DNA of 64,000 nt from Diploscapter coronatus (Eukaryota; Nematoda; Chromadorea; Rhabditida; Rhabditidae). The stretch lies in contig OZ038422.1 in assembly GCA_964036155.1 (NCBI GenBank), positions 4,921,201 through 4,985,200 on the forward strand. Direction: 5' to 3'. The notes beneath the pieces are model-generated. The model saw nothing but the letters and a program-made list of their open reading frames with translations. It ran no database searches and was not told the DNA's origin. Positions 25,015 through 38,325 of the stretch are shown piece by piece (position 1 is the stretch's first letter; the number at the start of each line of letters is the position of its first letter). The position numbers and the translations under genes were made by a program.

Positions 25015-28000
25015 GAAAACTTGGAAGAACGAACGGATAAAAATGAACGCACAAATTAGATATGGATGGAATTTAGAATTTAGCCCGAGAAATAATTTAT
25101 TTTTCATAGGAAAATCCGGAAGCTAATCGGATGAAAACAGAGCTGGAAGAAGTCCATTTTTGAGCATGAAGGAAGGCATGAAAAGTCACCCAACGAGGGA
25201 AAATATTCGAGAGATAGAAAATCAAAATCTCATGGTCAAAACATCGAAAATGGATATTTCTGAGACTCAAGATTTCACTATGCAGTCTTCATAAGAGATA
25301 AATGAGTTTTGTCAGGAATCTCGTGAAGTCAATCAATAAACCAAACTTCAAATTAACTTCGAAAACAAAAGCACGAAAGATTCGATATTTCCTCATAACA
25401 GAACTATTTAATAAACACTCATGGAAAATGATGAAAACGAATGTGAGAATTTGTGAATTTTTCAATAAATAAGATGCTATTTGGCATTCAGTAAAATATC
25501 CTGCAGAAATGATAAAAAGTGCAAATTTCACAGTAAAAAATCTGAATGATGAATAGATTTTCCGGGAAACTGATGAAAACTTTGCGAGGAAAACTCGTGT
25601 TTTCAATATTTCAAATGTCGAGCCTTTCTCGAGTCCTTGTGTTACTGCTAACAATAGGAACACACGACGAGTTTCGTGTCTGGGAAGGAGAAATTCCAAG
25701 GAAAGAACCTAGAGGGGTGGGGAAGAAGTGAAGGAAAAGCTGGGAATATCACAATTTTTGAGTGATATGATGAATTGATGAGGCTGAGGTGAGGAAGGCA
25801 AAATAACATGTTTACACTCAGATTCCGAAATAAATATTCAAGCTCAGTTGCAGTGTGGCGGCGACTAAAGGCCAGATAATAGATTATGCACAGTGATATG
25901 AGTGGAAATAAAGTCGGTTTTTCGGAGATTTTTTCCCTATGAAAATTTGTCTGCTCATAATGCAAATGCGTCTGACATTTTAATTTCAACTCGATCTAGA
26001 TCCGCTGCAAAAGAGATTTAGATCATGCACTTACAAATACTAAAATTAATATTCGCGTTATTTTCTGAATAATAATGAAATACAATATTTTAGGCAAGTG
26101 GTATAGTGATACCAATATTAACCAGCAAACTTTTAGCTTCTCTAATAAATTAATGCAACAGACTCCAAGAAGGCGGCAAATATCGCGGCTTCTAATTGGA
26201 TGAATGTGCAGTTTGCAGTGCACAAAACTATTAGCCTTTGGATTCCAAATGAGGAGTGCCTCCCTCGAGTCTCGCGGAAAGTAATGTGATAAAGCCCTTT
26301 TTTTTTCTAAATTAGCTCAATTTTATCCGGTCTAAAATTCAACGCACCTGAACACTTTTCTAGAGCATTCAACAGACATTTAAAAAGTCTGTTTACTAAT
26401 GATTTTAACCATATGCTAATTTTCTTAGAATTTCTTTATGTTAAAGATAGTCTGCTGACATATTTTATGGCTATCCAAATACAGGTGACGAATGGTTTTC
26501 TGTCGTTTTTCGACGCACAGATGTCCCTTTCTGTCATATTTGGCATTTGCATAGGCCTTGCCAATGCATGGCTCTGCAGTTTGGGAAGAGAATCGACAAA
26601 GAAGGAGAAAATCAATGTCGCACAAAATAATGCAACCCTTGTGAAGTCGGTGAAAGAGAAGAATTGTTGCGTCAAATTGAAATTCAGAGAGGAAATAATG
26701 TAGCTAAATATGGAAATGATACTACATTACAGAGCAAATTTAATCGAAGCCAATTAGTCGACATTTGATAAATTTTCTAATGAATTTCAAATGGTCATGT
26801 AATTTTTGAAAACGGGTGGACTATAAAAATGAAAAAATCAGATATGTGTTAAAAATCGAAATGAGCAAAATCAGTGATGAGTGCATTTTTGAGGGGGTTG
26901 CAAGATATAATTTTAACAACAATAATTATCCGTTATTAGAAACAGCCAAGATTACAATTTTACGAAATCTCGGCAAATGCGGAAATCAGAAAATAAACCA
27001 ACAGCTAAAAGTATATGTTCTTTTCCAGAATTATGCTAGGGACCCTTGGTAACGAGCATCCTGAAACGAGAAAAAATGCCGCCGAAGAGACGAAAAAGAG
27101 GGAAAGTGAATTTGAGAGCGTGAGAAAATGAGATATAAAAAGAAAAATAGGCGGAAACAGTGCGTGAAAACGAGAGATTGAAGGAAATCGCCGTATATCC
27201 AGGCTGAGAAAGGAGAGCCGTGGAAAAAGACGGGCCCTCAGCGGCGGACACCTTTGGCGCGCTCTTTTTCTTTCCTCTCATATTTCCCATACTCTCTCAT
27301 AACTCTCTTCTCCTCTACATCGATTTGAGCACTCTTTCTGCTTCGTCTGTCTTCTTTCCGCATCTCGTTTTCTCTCGCCCTTTTTCTTTCTCTCCTGCTC
27401 TGGGCAGGCATGTGTTGGCCACAAAGAAATGTGATCGAGAAAAGAAAAAAAGAGGAGCGGGAAAATATAGAGAGAATTTGAGAGAGCGCAGAGAAAAATA
27501 GAGCACAATTGGGTTCATCTACATGTAGAGGAGCATAATTCGCTGTAGAAAAATGCAAAGATATTTAGAGCGGGTGGATGAAAATGAAGATAGACAGAGC
27601 TATCTTAGAAGGATGCAGCATGTGACAATATTTCAGCAAAATGAAATTATTCTCATTTTTTCCGAATTCGAATTGAAATTCACACTTCGATATTAGGTCA
27701 TGTGAGAATATTCTTCTCTTTTGAAATGTATTTTCGGAAAATTGTACAAATCCGGTGAACAAAAACAGCTAATTGAGTTCGATTTGAGCAAATTTGTTCA
27801 TCCAACCATGGATTTGAGATAAAAGAAGCCGCAAGTCCGAAAGAAAAACGGATAAATTAGCCGGAAGATTCCGCTCCAGATTAGTCTTTGAACTAACACC
27901 GGACGCTCATAAATGTTGGATTATTTTTCGAAACCGGAGTTTGTGAAAAATAAAACGAGCATCTAAATTTTCAGGTGAATATTGGACGAAAGGCAGAAGA

Positions 28001-28234
28001 GTTTTGAAGTCGAAAATTTTAATCATCGAAACTTAGAAACGTATTTCAACATTTTACTGTGTTTACCCTGAATATTGCTGCCTTAAAATTATTGTTGGGC
28101 AATGTGTATGAAATGTTTGGTAACCTCTGCTTTTTTGAATAACTTATGCATCTGTAGTTGGAATTTTCAATTGCAAGGATAAGTTTTTAATGAAAAATCG
28201 AGTCATCTGAAAATTATAGGTAATACAGAAAGGT
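25015..28234. other. Intergenic, no gene seen
   Basis: An AT-rich spacer between the minus-strand 5' exons ending at 25014 and the 3' end of the secreted-protein gene at 28235. The segment at about 27.05-27.5 kb is rich in alternating purine and pyrimidine blocks and is open in several overlapping frames. These look like low-complexity artefacts with no splice signals in register. Confidence 0.5.
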
Positions 28235-29420
28235 CTAAGTTGATTCGTCTGCAAGATCCTCTAACTCCTTGAGGATACCGTCCTTCTCGAGCCTTTCATG
28301 AATTTTGATAATCGAAGACATGAGATTTAGTTGATCAGTGGTGTCCATATCACCAGCCATTTGTTGAATCTAAATTCATTAGAATAGTTTTACAGAAACG
28401 TGAAGATGAAATACAAATGTTGAATGACTTTTCAATGATAAAACTTAAACTCAGATTTGACACCTTATTGGTGATGGCATCGTCGGACATCTTATCCATT
28501 TGTGATGGATGCTTGAACATCTCCTCGAGTTGACCGAGCATTGCTTTCACCTAAAATTTGGACGATTCTTTCAGGAATGTAATAAACCCACCTTCGGGGT
28601 TGCCTTTGCGAGAATTTCTTTATCATAGAACTCGAAGAATTTGTCTAGTTTGATGAGAAATGCCTTCTCCTTTTCGTTCTAAAATAACAACTCTTTCTAA
28701 CTGATAAAATCATTTTACGGTTTCAGGAGTATCGTCTTCGGCGCCTGACAGCTTTTGTAGCTTCGCCCACTTCTCATCGGCTTTGATCGTTCGGTCGAAG
28801 ATGATTGCTGCCATCTGAATGTGTGCTACTTTGAGTATCGGTCTGGTATAGGGCCATTAGGAGTTTAGATTTTTAAGAATTCAGAGTCTGAATTGAAGTC
28901 GAAACAAAATTTCCCCGATCCGGAGTCGAGATTAGAATTCAGCGCTAAAAATCCCTCGGATTCAAAGCGGAATTCAGAGCAACCCTGCTTTGAACTAGCT
29001 TGAACCCCTTTCATGAAAATTTCGTGATCTGTGAATCAGAAAGGTTTAGAGAATATTCTTGGAATTAACTATTCACGCACAGATGAAGCAATGATGAATC
29101 AAATTGAATTTGTGTGTAGATGCTGAGAATTTCATGAAGCCTTGGATGAACATCAATTACATTTTCGTCATACTCTACCAAGAAATTCGCCCACTTCATC
29201 ATCGACTTTCTCCATAGGATCAGGTCGTTTTTCCTTGTACATCTTCCTATGTTTCAATGAGGACGTTCCGAGATCGCTCGGATTGAAGCTCTGCGCAACA
29301 TCTACAAAAGTGATCAGATATTTGTACTCTTCATGATCAATACTTACCAACTGAAGCTGGTCGAGCATTTGTGTAGACAGCGACGCCTGCAAGAAGCGTA
29401 CAGACCAGAAAGAGGTGCAT
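28235..29420 (-). CDS. Small secreted alpha-helical protein (194 aa)
   Basis: Six exons on the minus strand: 29420-29348, 29301-29195, 28814-28719, 28678-28592, 28550-28464 and 28369-28235, with TAG at 28237-28235. All phases agree, with phase 0 at the last four junctions. The protein starts MHLFLVCTLLAGVAVYTNAR, a classic signal peptide, and the rest is charged and helix-rich with no cysteines after the signal. Examples are EKAFLIKLDKFFEFYDKEI and the C-terminal SIIKIHERLEKDGILKEL. Size, secretion signal and helical repeats resemble nematode DUF148 / SXP-RAL-2 type proteins, but I cannot confirm that family. The exon 2 donor is the least certain: GAA|GTGGGC keeps the frame, while a better-looking TTG|GTAGAG at 29179 would break it. 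Likely secreted; function not inferred. Confidence 0.7.
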
Positions 29421-29748
29421 CTTGAAAACATAACACTATGATTCCGAATTAGAAAGTCGATAGCAAATTTAAAAAAAAATCCCATAGTAAAATTAGTGAA
29501 TCTATGAAAATAAAATGATAAAATCAGCGGGTTGAAGGAAATCAAACTCAGGTCGAAGGTCGTCTATTTGCCGTGAAGCACGTTCGAAAAGTCAGTTGTT
29601 GATCGTGGAACCGAATGCTTCGAATTCATAGAGCGAAGCGACCATAAACAACAAACAGAACTGATTAATGACACCCATGAAGTGAAATCTATAGCTTGAT
29701 CATCTGTTGAAATTTTGATCGATGGAAAAGAGAAACGCAAAGATTTAC

Positions 29749-29819
29749 CTAGCTCATCTTGGACGCCAAAATCACATCTTTGTCGGACTCGAGCTCTTTA
29801 GCCAGAGTTAACACTGATG
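29749..29819 (-). pseudogene. Relic 3' exon, possible paralogue of the neighbouring gene
   Basis: After an acceptor-like TTTTACAG, one frame reads SVLTLAKELESDKDVILAS, then KMS and stop TAG (29751-29749). Spacing and residue pattern resemble the last exon of the downstream secreted-protein gene (SIIKIHERLEKDGILKEL). It lies only about 330 bp upstream of that gene on the same strand. No matching upstream exons were found, so it may be what remains of a tandem duplicate. It could also be a noncoding 5' exon, because a donor-like GTAAAT directly follows the TAG. Confidence 0.25.
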
Positions 29820-30354
29820 CTGTAAAATTTATGAATTCGATCGTTTTGAGAAGACTTCGAATCTGAATTCATCATGAAAACTTTGCCAGATACGACAACA
29901 CCCTGGACTGATTTTTATGAGAAGAAAATTATCTACATGCGATCAAACATTACAATTTTCCATCCATTACCATTTCGATTTTTCATCACCAAATTTATTT
30001 CGAAAGTTTTTTGTCATTTTCCTTTGAAACTAAAGTATATTTCAAAAGATCAATTTAGAAAGAGGTGACGTGGAGACGAGGTTAAATATTCACGAAACGA
30101 ATAAATTATCGCTCTAGATGATACATAAAATAAATATGAGAACATATGAATTTACAAATATGAGATCACTAAAATATATTGTTAAATCAAGTGCATACTT
30201 TTCACGATTTGGATCCTAAGTAACAATGATTTGGTGTTAGAAGGCAGATATGATAAGTCAAATTGTAAAAGTACACGGTGAAAAACAAAGATTATGCAAG
30301 TAATATCAGAATAGCAATACAATTTTCTCAACTACTATATTGATATTTGACCAA

Positions 30355-30360
30355 TTTATT
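30355..30360 (-). terminator. Poly(A) signal overlapping the TGF-beta stop codon
   Basis: The minus strand reads GCA TAA TAAA. The AATAAA hexamer (30360-30355) begins on the second base of the TAA stop (30361-30359). If used, the 3' UTR would be only about 10-25 nt, short but not unusual for nematodes. Confidence 0.5.
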
Positions 30361-32252
30361 ATGCACATCCACAACCGGTGGCGATGAGATTGTTCAGCTT
30401 GCTAACTTGTGCTTTGTTGTCGGAGTCCATGTAGGCGATTTGCAGTGGTGTATAGCTGAAATATCTTCTCAATTGAGAAATCGTTTTCTCCGGATGTTTC
30501 GGTAATTTTCACATCATCCACCGTCGCATCAGAATGGAAATGTCAAAGTAATGCTAAAGTGGGGCTGGCCATGGAAGAACTCTCTCGCTTTATATACCAT
30601 TTCTTATATGTTTTTCATCAAGATGTAGCACACAAAACAAGCAGCTAATTTTTGTTTGCTGCACTTACCCAGTAGCACTGCATTCGCCGAATGTAGAAGC
30701 CTGCTCAGATCGAGCAAATCGACTCAGAGGTTTGACTTCATTGTTGTTGTTGTTGTTGTTTCCGCAGTCGTCAGTGCAAATAGCCATACGGAATCGACTG
30801 GGAGCAATGATGAAATTGAATCCCATTTCCTTCACGTCCACCTAACTTGCATATTCTTAACTATTCAGATGGTGAGTACACTTACGAAGACGTCCTTGAG
30901 ACAGCAACTGCCGCACTGCCTAACAACTTTCGGTCGCAGGATCATGTATGGAGTCTGAAAGGATCTTCTGATTTTCTGATTAGCTTCGGCTCATTGAATA
31001 CCTTATGAGGCGAGATTAACGACTTGGCTATTTCTGCTCCAGACAGTTGTGCAAAATAGGCATCAACCCCGAAAACAGCATCGTCTTTGGCGAAGAACCT
31101 GGAAAAATTGAGCTACTTCTGAACCCCATTCAACTCTACTCACTGATCAATCATAACTCCGTCCATCGGAACCTCGACATATTGAGACTTCCTGAGAAAG
31201 AATCGCCTAGGTATCACAACCTGAACTTCTTCGTCTTCATCTGTTTGTTCTCTGACGTCATTCACTCACGTCAAGTGCTTCAATTCCCAAATCGAGCACC
31301 ACTTCTCGTGGATTCTCGAATTCCTGTGGTAGGTTAACGTAGATGCCTAGCACCGCACTATCTGTTCGGTCCAAATAGTTGTCTGGCTTCGAGAATACGT
31401 AGAATAATTGACTGTCGTCATCTGAATTGAAAAAAAAACACTTATGCATTCTTCCTCTGAAAAATATTTTAGGCTATCTATCCTAGCTAGTCAATGAGAC
31501 AAAAAACTGGAACCTCTAGTTGTAATTGGATATTAGTGTGGATGAGACGAAATTATTTAAAATAAATTGCAGAAGATATATTTTCAAATGTTTACCGGTA
31601 TCAACATCTCCCTTAATGACGATCTCCTTTGGATTCTTGACAGTATTTGTGGAAGAATTGCTCTTGATCACAGATGAGCCGCTAGCTACGATTCCTTCCA
31701 ATAGTTTGTTCTGCAAGAATCAGTTTAATTTTTAGCGATGTCACATTTCCCTTTCATTTCATATAATACCAACGAAATACTCAAAGTTGTACTAATTTTA
31801 GAATGTTCATTTGATTGCACTTCGAAAATTAACGTGATGACGTCAAGAGCTGCCTATTTCAGCGTGAAATGTATATCTGCGTAGCATATCGTAATTGGTC
31901 TTTGTGATCAAGAATAGATCACGAAAGTTGTACTTCAGATCGTACACTACACCAACGAATTTACTGTTGTAAGGTATTATAAACCAAGTGAAGAGTTTTA
32001 CACAAAAATGCGCAAATTGGATTTTTTTCTATTCGATAGTTCGAAAATTTTCAAAATCCTATCCTCTAATCGTTTCAGTCTTTTTTCTTCTGGCCTCTTC
32101 ATTCCAGAAATATTCAATCTTGGAAATCCTTACTTCTGGCCTAGTAAATTTTCTTTTACCTTGACAATCTCAACTATTTTTGCTTCATTTCCAATAGTCA
32201 GCTGTAACTGAATAAAGACGAGGAATAAGGTCCATAGATTATTGAATTCCAT
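30359..32252 (-). CDS. TGF-beta superfamily ligand precursor (290 aa)
   Basis: Eight exons on the minus strand: 32252-32160, 31710-31596, 31421-31270, 31220-31144, 31098-31002, 30954-30886, 30841-30669 and 30455-30359. All phases agree. Residues 1-22 form a signal peptide. The prodomain opens with the typical EIVKNKLLEGIV helix and contains VVLDLGIEAL. The cystine-knot domain is clear: CGSCC (192-196), then VDVKEMGFNFIIAPSRF (the GW-DWI-APxxY block of the family), C223-TDD-C227, C255, and the terminal C287-G-C289-A. The extra N-terminal cysteines resemble the TGF-beta/activin/DAF-7 group rather than BMPs. Oddities are a single Cys255 where the family has CC, seven Asn at 229-235, no RXXR furin site before the knot, and a short precursor. 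Secreted dimeric signalling ligands of this family act on receptor serine kinases. Which nematode ligand this corresponds to is not certain. Confidence 0.9.
30741..30764 (-). repeat. In-frame AAC microsatellite coding poly-Asn
   Basis: Six AAC codons plus AAT encode seven consecutive asparagines inside exon 7 of the TGF-beta ligand, just after Cys227. On the plus strand this is a GTT repeat. Confidence 0.9.
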
Positions 32253-35200
32253 TCTGGTGGCGTGAGATCTTTCAAGATAAAACTCCTAAGAACCGACTAT
32301 TCAGACCAGGTGACCAGATGTACGCAATTCGTTCTGTTAGCACACGTTCGGAATGTGACCCTTTAAACCTGAAAATGAACCATAAATAATGCAGAAAGAG
32401 CGACGAAAATGTTGCATGATTGGAAACGAGAATACGAGAACGCTCGGATGAGTTGAAAGGTGAAAGGTGAAGTGGTCACTAATGAAAGATGCATGAAGTG
32501 CTCAGACAAATATAAGCCGTATTCATGCGTTGAAAGCTGAGTATAGAACTTTTTCACGCGAGATATTTAAAACGCAAAGTGTTCTTCTAAAATAGCACCA
32601 AAGCATTACAATTACGGTAATCGTTTTTGCTGAACGGGCTAACTTGAATAAGTCCATAATGTAGCGGATAATGAGCGTGAAAATGAATAAATTGCTATTC
32701 AGAAAACATAAATATTGTAAAGTTCAAATAGAACATTGAATAGAAAAATAGAAATAATGACGTATTTCTGAGGTCTATTTGGTACGTTTCATCCTTTGAT
32801 TCAGAAAGAAGCCTCTGAGGGGGTCAGGAGATGAGTGAAATTTGAGAAATTTCATTGGAAATTAAAGGAAGTTAGTTCACTGAATTGTAAAATATCAACA
32901 TGAAAATACTTCATGAGGAATTTTTAGAAACTGACAGCCGAAATCTCCCACAATATAAATTACAAACGAGCTTTAATCGTAATGAGAATCTGTTTGTGGC
33001 TGAAATTATCGAGCCAAAAATGGAACACGCTTTGGAAAAAAAACCTGGCTAATTGTGAAGGCGTTCAATTTGGGATGATGCAATCACAATAAAAGCCGCA
33101 AATTATCTCTACCACCGATACAGAAACTCGTTAATATAAGGACACTAGACTACAATAAAACGTCAGAATCGAGAGCAACAAGCAAATAAAACTATTCTTA
33201 TCCGCGAAAGCTCCGCCCATGTTTTTTTTTCAAAAATTATCTCAAAAATTGTGTCTCAATGTGAGATCATTGAAAGAAGCATAGCTGTGGTACTTTGGGG
33301 AATAAAGAGCAAATCGTGTGTCTATTTGAGGACTCGAAAAAAGAGGAAAAGGGCAGGTCCAAATAATCCACAAAAACCATTAAAAATCGAATAAAACGGT
33401 AAAAGAGCGCGGATAAACGTGGAAATGGAAATGAACACAGAAGAAAAACAAACAAGACGATGAGGAAATGCTAGAAATGCAAGGGAACGAATGGAAACAA
33501 CAAGTTTATCGGATAAAAAATCACACGAGTTCTTTCCTTTTACAACTGAAAATCAAATATCTAGCTACTAAAATTATTCTCAGTTACAGTAATTTAGTGT
33601 TTTTGATACTATGAAAAAGATCCGATAAAATTGAATTGCGTCGAAAACCGATACAAAGAAAGGTATAAATAAATTTAGTAGGTTATATTGAGCTGTGATA
33701 GTAAAAACTCTAATGATCAAACGTGAGCGCACATATGCATAGTATCATAACATAATTTGCGAGAAACAACTCAGCCATAGCGAAATGGATCTTACGTAGA
33801 AGTAAGCCAATTTAGTATTAGTATTCTGCAGTGTTACTGAAGTTGCAACTGAATGCAAGGCATTAGCGACATTTATCTGAATCTATTGGCATGGAGATGA
33901 CCTATCGTCCAATTATCATTTCATATCGTAAACAACAAGTTTTATTGTGATAAATTTGCTGGAGAAACTAATAAAATTATTTCAGAAAATTTTTCATTAC
34001 GCCTTCTGGCATATTATTTTTAAAAAATCATGACAATTGTCAGGTCGAAATTATGGCGGACTAGATTAAAGCAACGTTTTAGAATGTTTAATTAAAAATG
34101 AAGAGATGTTATAAATTCTTTGGAAATTATCAAGACCGCCGCTGATTTTTATTCCGAGCTATTTTATTTTACATTGTAGATATTTGTCAGCAATAGCGAA
34201 GTGCGTAAGCAAAGGCTGTGCATCGCATTAATTAATTAATTCCGTCAGTCCCTTCTCGAACTCCACTTCGAAATAAAGAGAGCTACGAAATTATCAGCGG
34301 CTCCGCTCATTTTCTCTCTTCTGATGCAATTTCAGGAACATAAAAACGTGGCTATTATCCAATTTCGTGAAATCATTCGAAATAAAAGGACCAACAAATT
34401 TGCAAGGATAATTAGACCAACACATGCCGAATGAAAATACACCCTTAGAAGCATCACCAACCACCAATTTGCATTTAGAGACTATTTGATAAATTTAATG
34501 GATAATCATAGCACATTCGTTAGATGATTGGAAATTTGGCAATAATCGTGATTGGATATGATCGCCAGTTATTCGTAAAGGATATTTCGGAAGAATATAA
34601 AAGAATATAATAAAAGAGTGTGGAAAGGTCTTTAAAGCTTGTCATGTAAAAAATATACAATTGTAAAAGGTCATAAGAACCAACAAATGCATTGATGAAA
34701 AGCAATTATTTTCAGGTTAATAAAATTCATCTAATAGAAGTCTAAAACTTGAGGTAAGTTTGATCAATTTTGAGGCCGTTAGTACGCTAGGCTACCACAA
34801 ATACCTGTCGAACCCTGCACTCATCAAATTCAAAGCTGCACACGGAAAGGTTCCTTCACGAAATAACGACATTTCAAACTTTATTGATACACACTAGAAA
34901 CGAAACGAATGCTGAAAATAACAGAAACATGTGGTCAGTACATTGCCCTATACGATAAACCACTAATTTCGAAAGGTCAGGAGGCTATCAAGGGAACTTT
35001 ATAGAGAGCAGATGAATATTATTCAGAAACAAGTTGGGTCATCCTCTCAAAGATCCCCTCTCCCCTCTGACATATTCAGAACATAAAACTCAACAGGAAA
35101 TTATAAAATGCCAATGTCGAATATGTGGAACGAACCTATTTTACATGCAACAATGGTCAAAACAAGCAGAAAAGCAGAGACGAAGTAGCAGAAATGGGGA

Positions 35201-38200
35201 AAAGGCAGGAAAGAAACACTTTGGAGGCCACTTGCAGTACCAAATTGGCTCCACCCTCATTCGAAACCCCTACTACAAAAACTTGCAGCCCTTCCTGCTT
35301 GACATTCCTTCCACGACTCGAGGCTGTTTTACATCGAGCATCAAAATGCCATTGATCAAAGATTCGGCACTCTTATTTCTGGTAGAAAAATAGCTGGAGA
35401 AACGCAAAAACGAACAAGTAGGAAAATTCTGCAGAAGAAGAAACAAGAAAAGATGTAGACAATTTCTCAGAATTCATAAAATTTGACAACTCGCAACAGG
35501 AACATTGTCGAAGATACACTATAACTTCACATGCACAACATAGTTTAGGCTCACATAAACGAAAGAAAATGCTCGAGAGTCAGTAGGTGATAAACTATAA
35601 ATACATTCTATTGAATAGATTAGAATGTGGACAGTAGTCCTGGTAAAATCTCAAATCTTTTATACTCCCTAGTTAATAAACGAACCGTTAGCAGGAATGG
35701 AGCGCGACCAGAATTCTGCAACAATAGGTAGTCATTGCATTGTCAAGGAACCCATAGCAAACATCGTCGACATTTCAACCGCAAAACAAGACTACTGTAG
35801 TCATGTTTTAGATTTAATAAGAGCACGAATTGAAAAATGTATGAGTTATGAAGGAGAAAGGCCCTCGATTCGCAGTCCTATGCATTCCAGATCAGCTTTA
35901 TCCACTCAATGACCGATTCAGAGCGCAACAGAATAAGATTCTCTGAAATATTCACCAACCCACACATCATTTCATAAACAATAGCCAGCAGCACAAATAA
36001 GTGGAAGAATAATTCATGACCCAATTCGGGAATTTCTTTAAAAGGAAATTGCACTTATAAGCATACTCTCCGAGTCCCAGATCAGATTTCCGCAAGCCAG
36101 TTTAGCGCATATCCTAATTAGCTGCTCTATTTTCAATGTTTCATAAAAGATCGGTGGTCCCACAATCGCATTATCCACTGCCATATTGCGCTACAAAAGG
36201 TGGCCAACGCGCATTTACTTAAACGTAATCAAATTAAATTCGATTATAAATCCGGATGGAGAATACGAGACTATGATGACAACGTTTCGCTGGTTGTTGC
36301 AATAAAGAAGAATATGACATTACTATGAAGGCCCGAAAACCGGAACAAAAAATAGCCGAAAAACGACTAAAAATAAAATCCATCCGGTGAACCCAGAAGA
36401 ATGCTAGAATGCATAGCAGCAAAATTTGGGATCATATTTCTGTTGAATTTAAATTTAGGAATCTAAATTTCAGCAATGACGCTCGAATTAACTTTCTATC
36501 GTAGTTCTTATTCAGCAATTAGGACGTTCGAATGAGTTTCAATTTAACTCACAACAAGAAAATTGAAAAAATAGCCAAAGATTAATCTTTCATGGATAGG
36601 CTGAGCTAAATTTATACAATTCTTCTGATTAAAGTGTACTTTTAGTGTAAGTTTAAAACGTTCCTTTCGCGTCATTAATCAGTACTTTGAGTTGAACCAA
36701 ATGAAATGTAACGATGAGAATTACAATTTCGATTTGTCATAGCATTGCTACATGTGAAACTATCAACGAAATATTAAATTTATTCAACTATTTATCTCAT
36801 TGTCAGCTCGAAATTGAAATATATCGATCAAAATGCTCATGAAATACTTTTAATTGGAAAATTTGAAAAAAAAAAAACTCATTCTTCGCATAGAAAATTT
36901 GAATAGTAAATTTGAAAATCTCCGATTTTTACACACAACATTAGGGAGAAATATCATGGAATTGATAGAAGAAATATTCGCTCTTCAATATTATTACCAA
37001 ATAACGATGTTGCAATTGCTGCTACTTTTTAAATTCTCGTATTTCGCATGATAGGTAAAAACTATTCTGCGAAATAGCTTTTGTCAAGACCGAATTCCGT
37101 ATCTGAAAAAATGCTATGATCTCTCCAGTATTTCAGTTTGAATGTCGAATGTTTTTATTAACTACATTTTCGATGAGTTTGATTGAGAGAAATCGGATCG
37201 AAACAAAACGATTCATTCACTTGAAAAATAGTAAAAGCCGTATAAAAATTGAAAATAATACAAAACTTAGTTATGTATGTGTTATATTTTAATTCTTTTC
37301 ATGAATTCTCTTTCATTCGAAATTCTCAATGATGATTAAATCTTTAACGATGTGTACAGTTCCTCGACATTTCGAATTGGAAGGCGTGTGTTTTTAATGC
37401 AATCGATTGAGCAGGATCACATAATATTTCGATGTGCATCTCTTCTCGCGTCAAGGGATAGTAAAAAAACAGTTCGAGCTTATTCGCGGCATTTTGAAAG
37501 AAGTTATAACGTTTTGCAATAACATTAAATTTGATGCTGTGATGTTGTTGAAAAGTATTCTTTCAATCTTCGAATAAGATTCGTCGCACTTCTTCAAGAG
37601 ACAAAAATCGATTATCTTTGGAATTGTTATTTTCTTTAAGATTAAAAATTTATGTATAGTTTCAGAATCGATTCTGAACCATTATTCCTGCTTAAATCTG
37701 GAACTATTCGGTGATCTAAATTCACCAAATTCTAAGTCAAATATCACTCATAGCATTTGCATCAGATGAAAGTGAAACCTTCCGGAAATATTTGATTGAT
37801 CAAGCTTCTGCAGTGATATACACAAATGGTACGAACTCATAACCATTTCAATTTAATATAAGTTGATCTTCAAATTTTAGCTTCATAACGCCATATAAAT
37901 AGCACCAACTATAGGCGACCAAGGTCATGATAATTATTATTAGCTTCTATTCGAGGAAATGAAACGGTAAGCTTTCAGTTGACAAACAGATACAGATCTA
38001 GAGAGCATTGTCGCCAGGCGAAGAAAATATACTAGAAGTAGGTCGCAAGAGCTTTCTGACGATCGTCCTCCCTAGGTCTGTTGACAAAGTAAACTAATGT
38101 AGTGTCCGAGTGTTAGACTGTGTTATTTAAATTTCTTTATTCAATTCCAATAATAAGCCACAAAATAGACGATAAACTGTCAAATCTCCGAATAGGAAAA

Positions 38201-38325
38201 GAAGAGCAAATCCTGGATTCCTTGGTTTATATAGGGGAACGAGATAGTGTATGGAGCCAAAAAAAAAACCCCAAAAGAAAACAAAATAAAACTCTTGTGT
38301 AGGAAGGCAATTACATCTGCTTTAG
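32253..38325. other. Gene-poor intergenic region
   Basis: About 6 kb of AT-rich DNA upstream of the TGF-beta ligand, so the promoter of that gene should lie at the left end of this interval. The only compositional anomaly is 35030-35390, which is less AT-rich and open in two plus-strand frames. One frame is rich in Thr/Pro/Cys, but no splice sites or domain were recognised. I call no gene. Confidence 0.45.

Noticed and set aside
27036..27558. Overlapping frames of 67-106 codons on both strands
   Set aside because: Driven by purine/pyrimidine blocks (poly-Lys/Arg/Glu on one strand, Phe/Ser/Leu on the other), with no splice structure.
31221..31269. Acidic stretch EQTDEDEEVQ as part of the TGF-beta prodomain
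   Set aside because: Cannot be joined in frame to the preceding exon. A 49-nt GT-AG intron (31269-31221) removes it and restores phase.
35034..35393. 119-codon plus-strand frame and an overlapping Thr/Pro/Cys-rich frame
   Set aside because: Two competing frames, no domain, no splice sites. Recorded only as a compositional anomaly.
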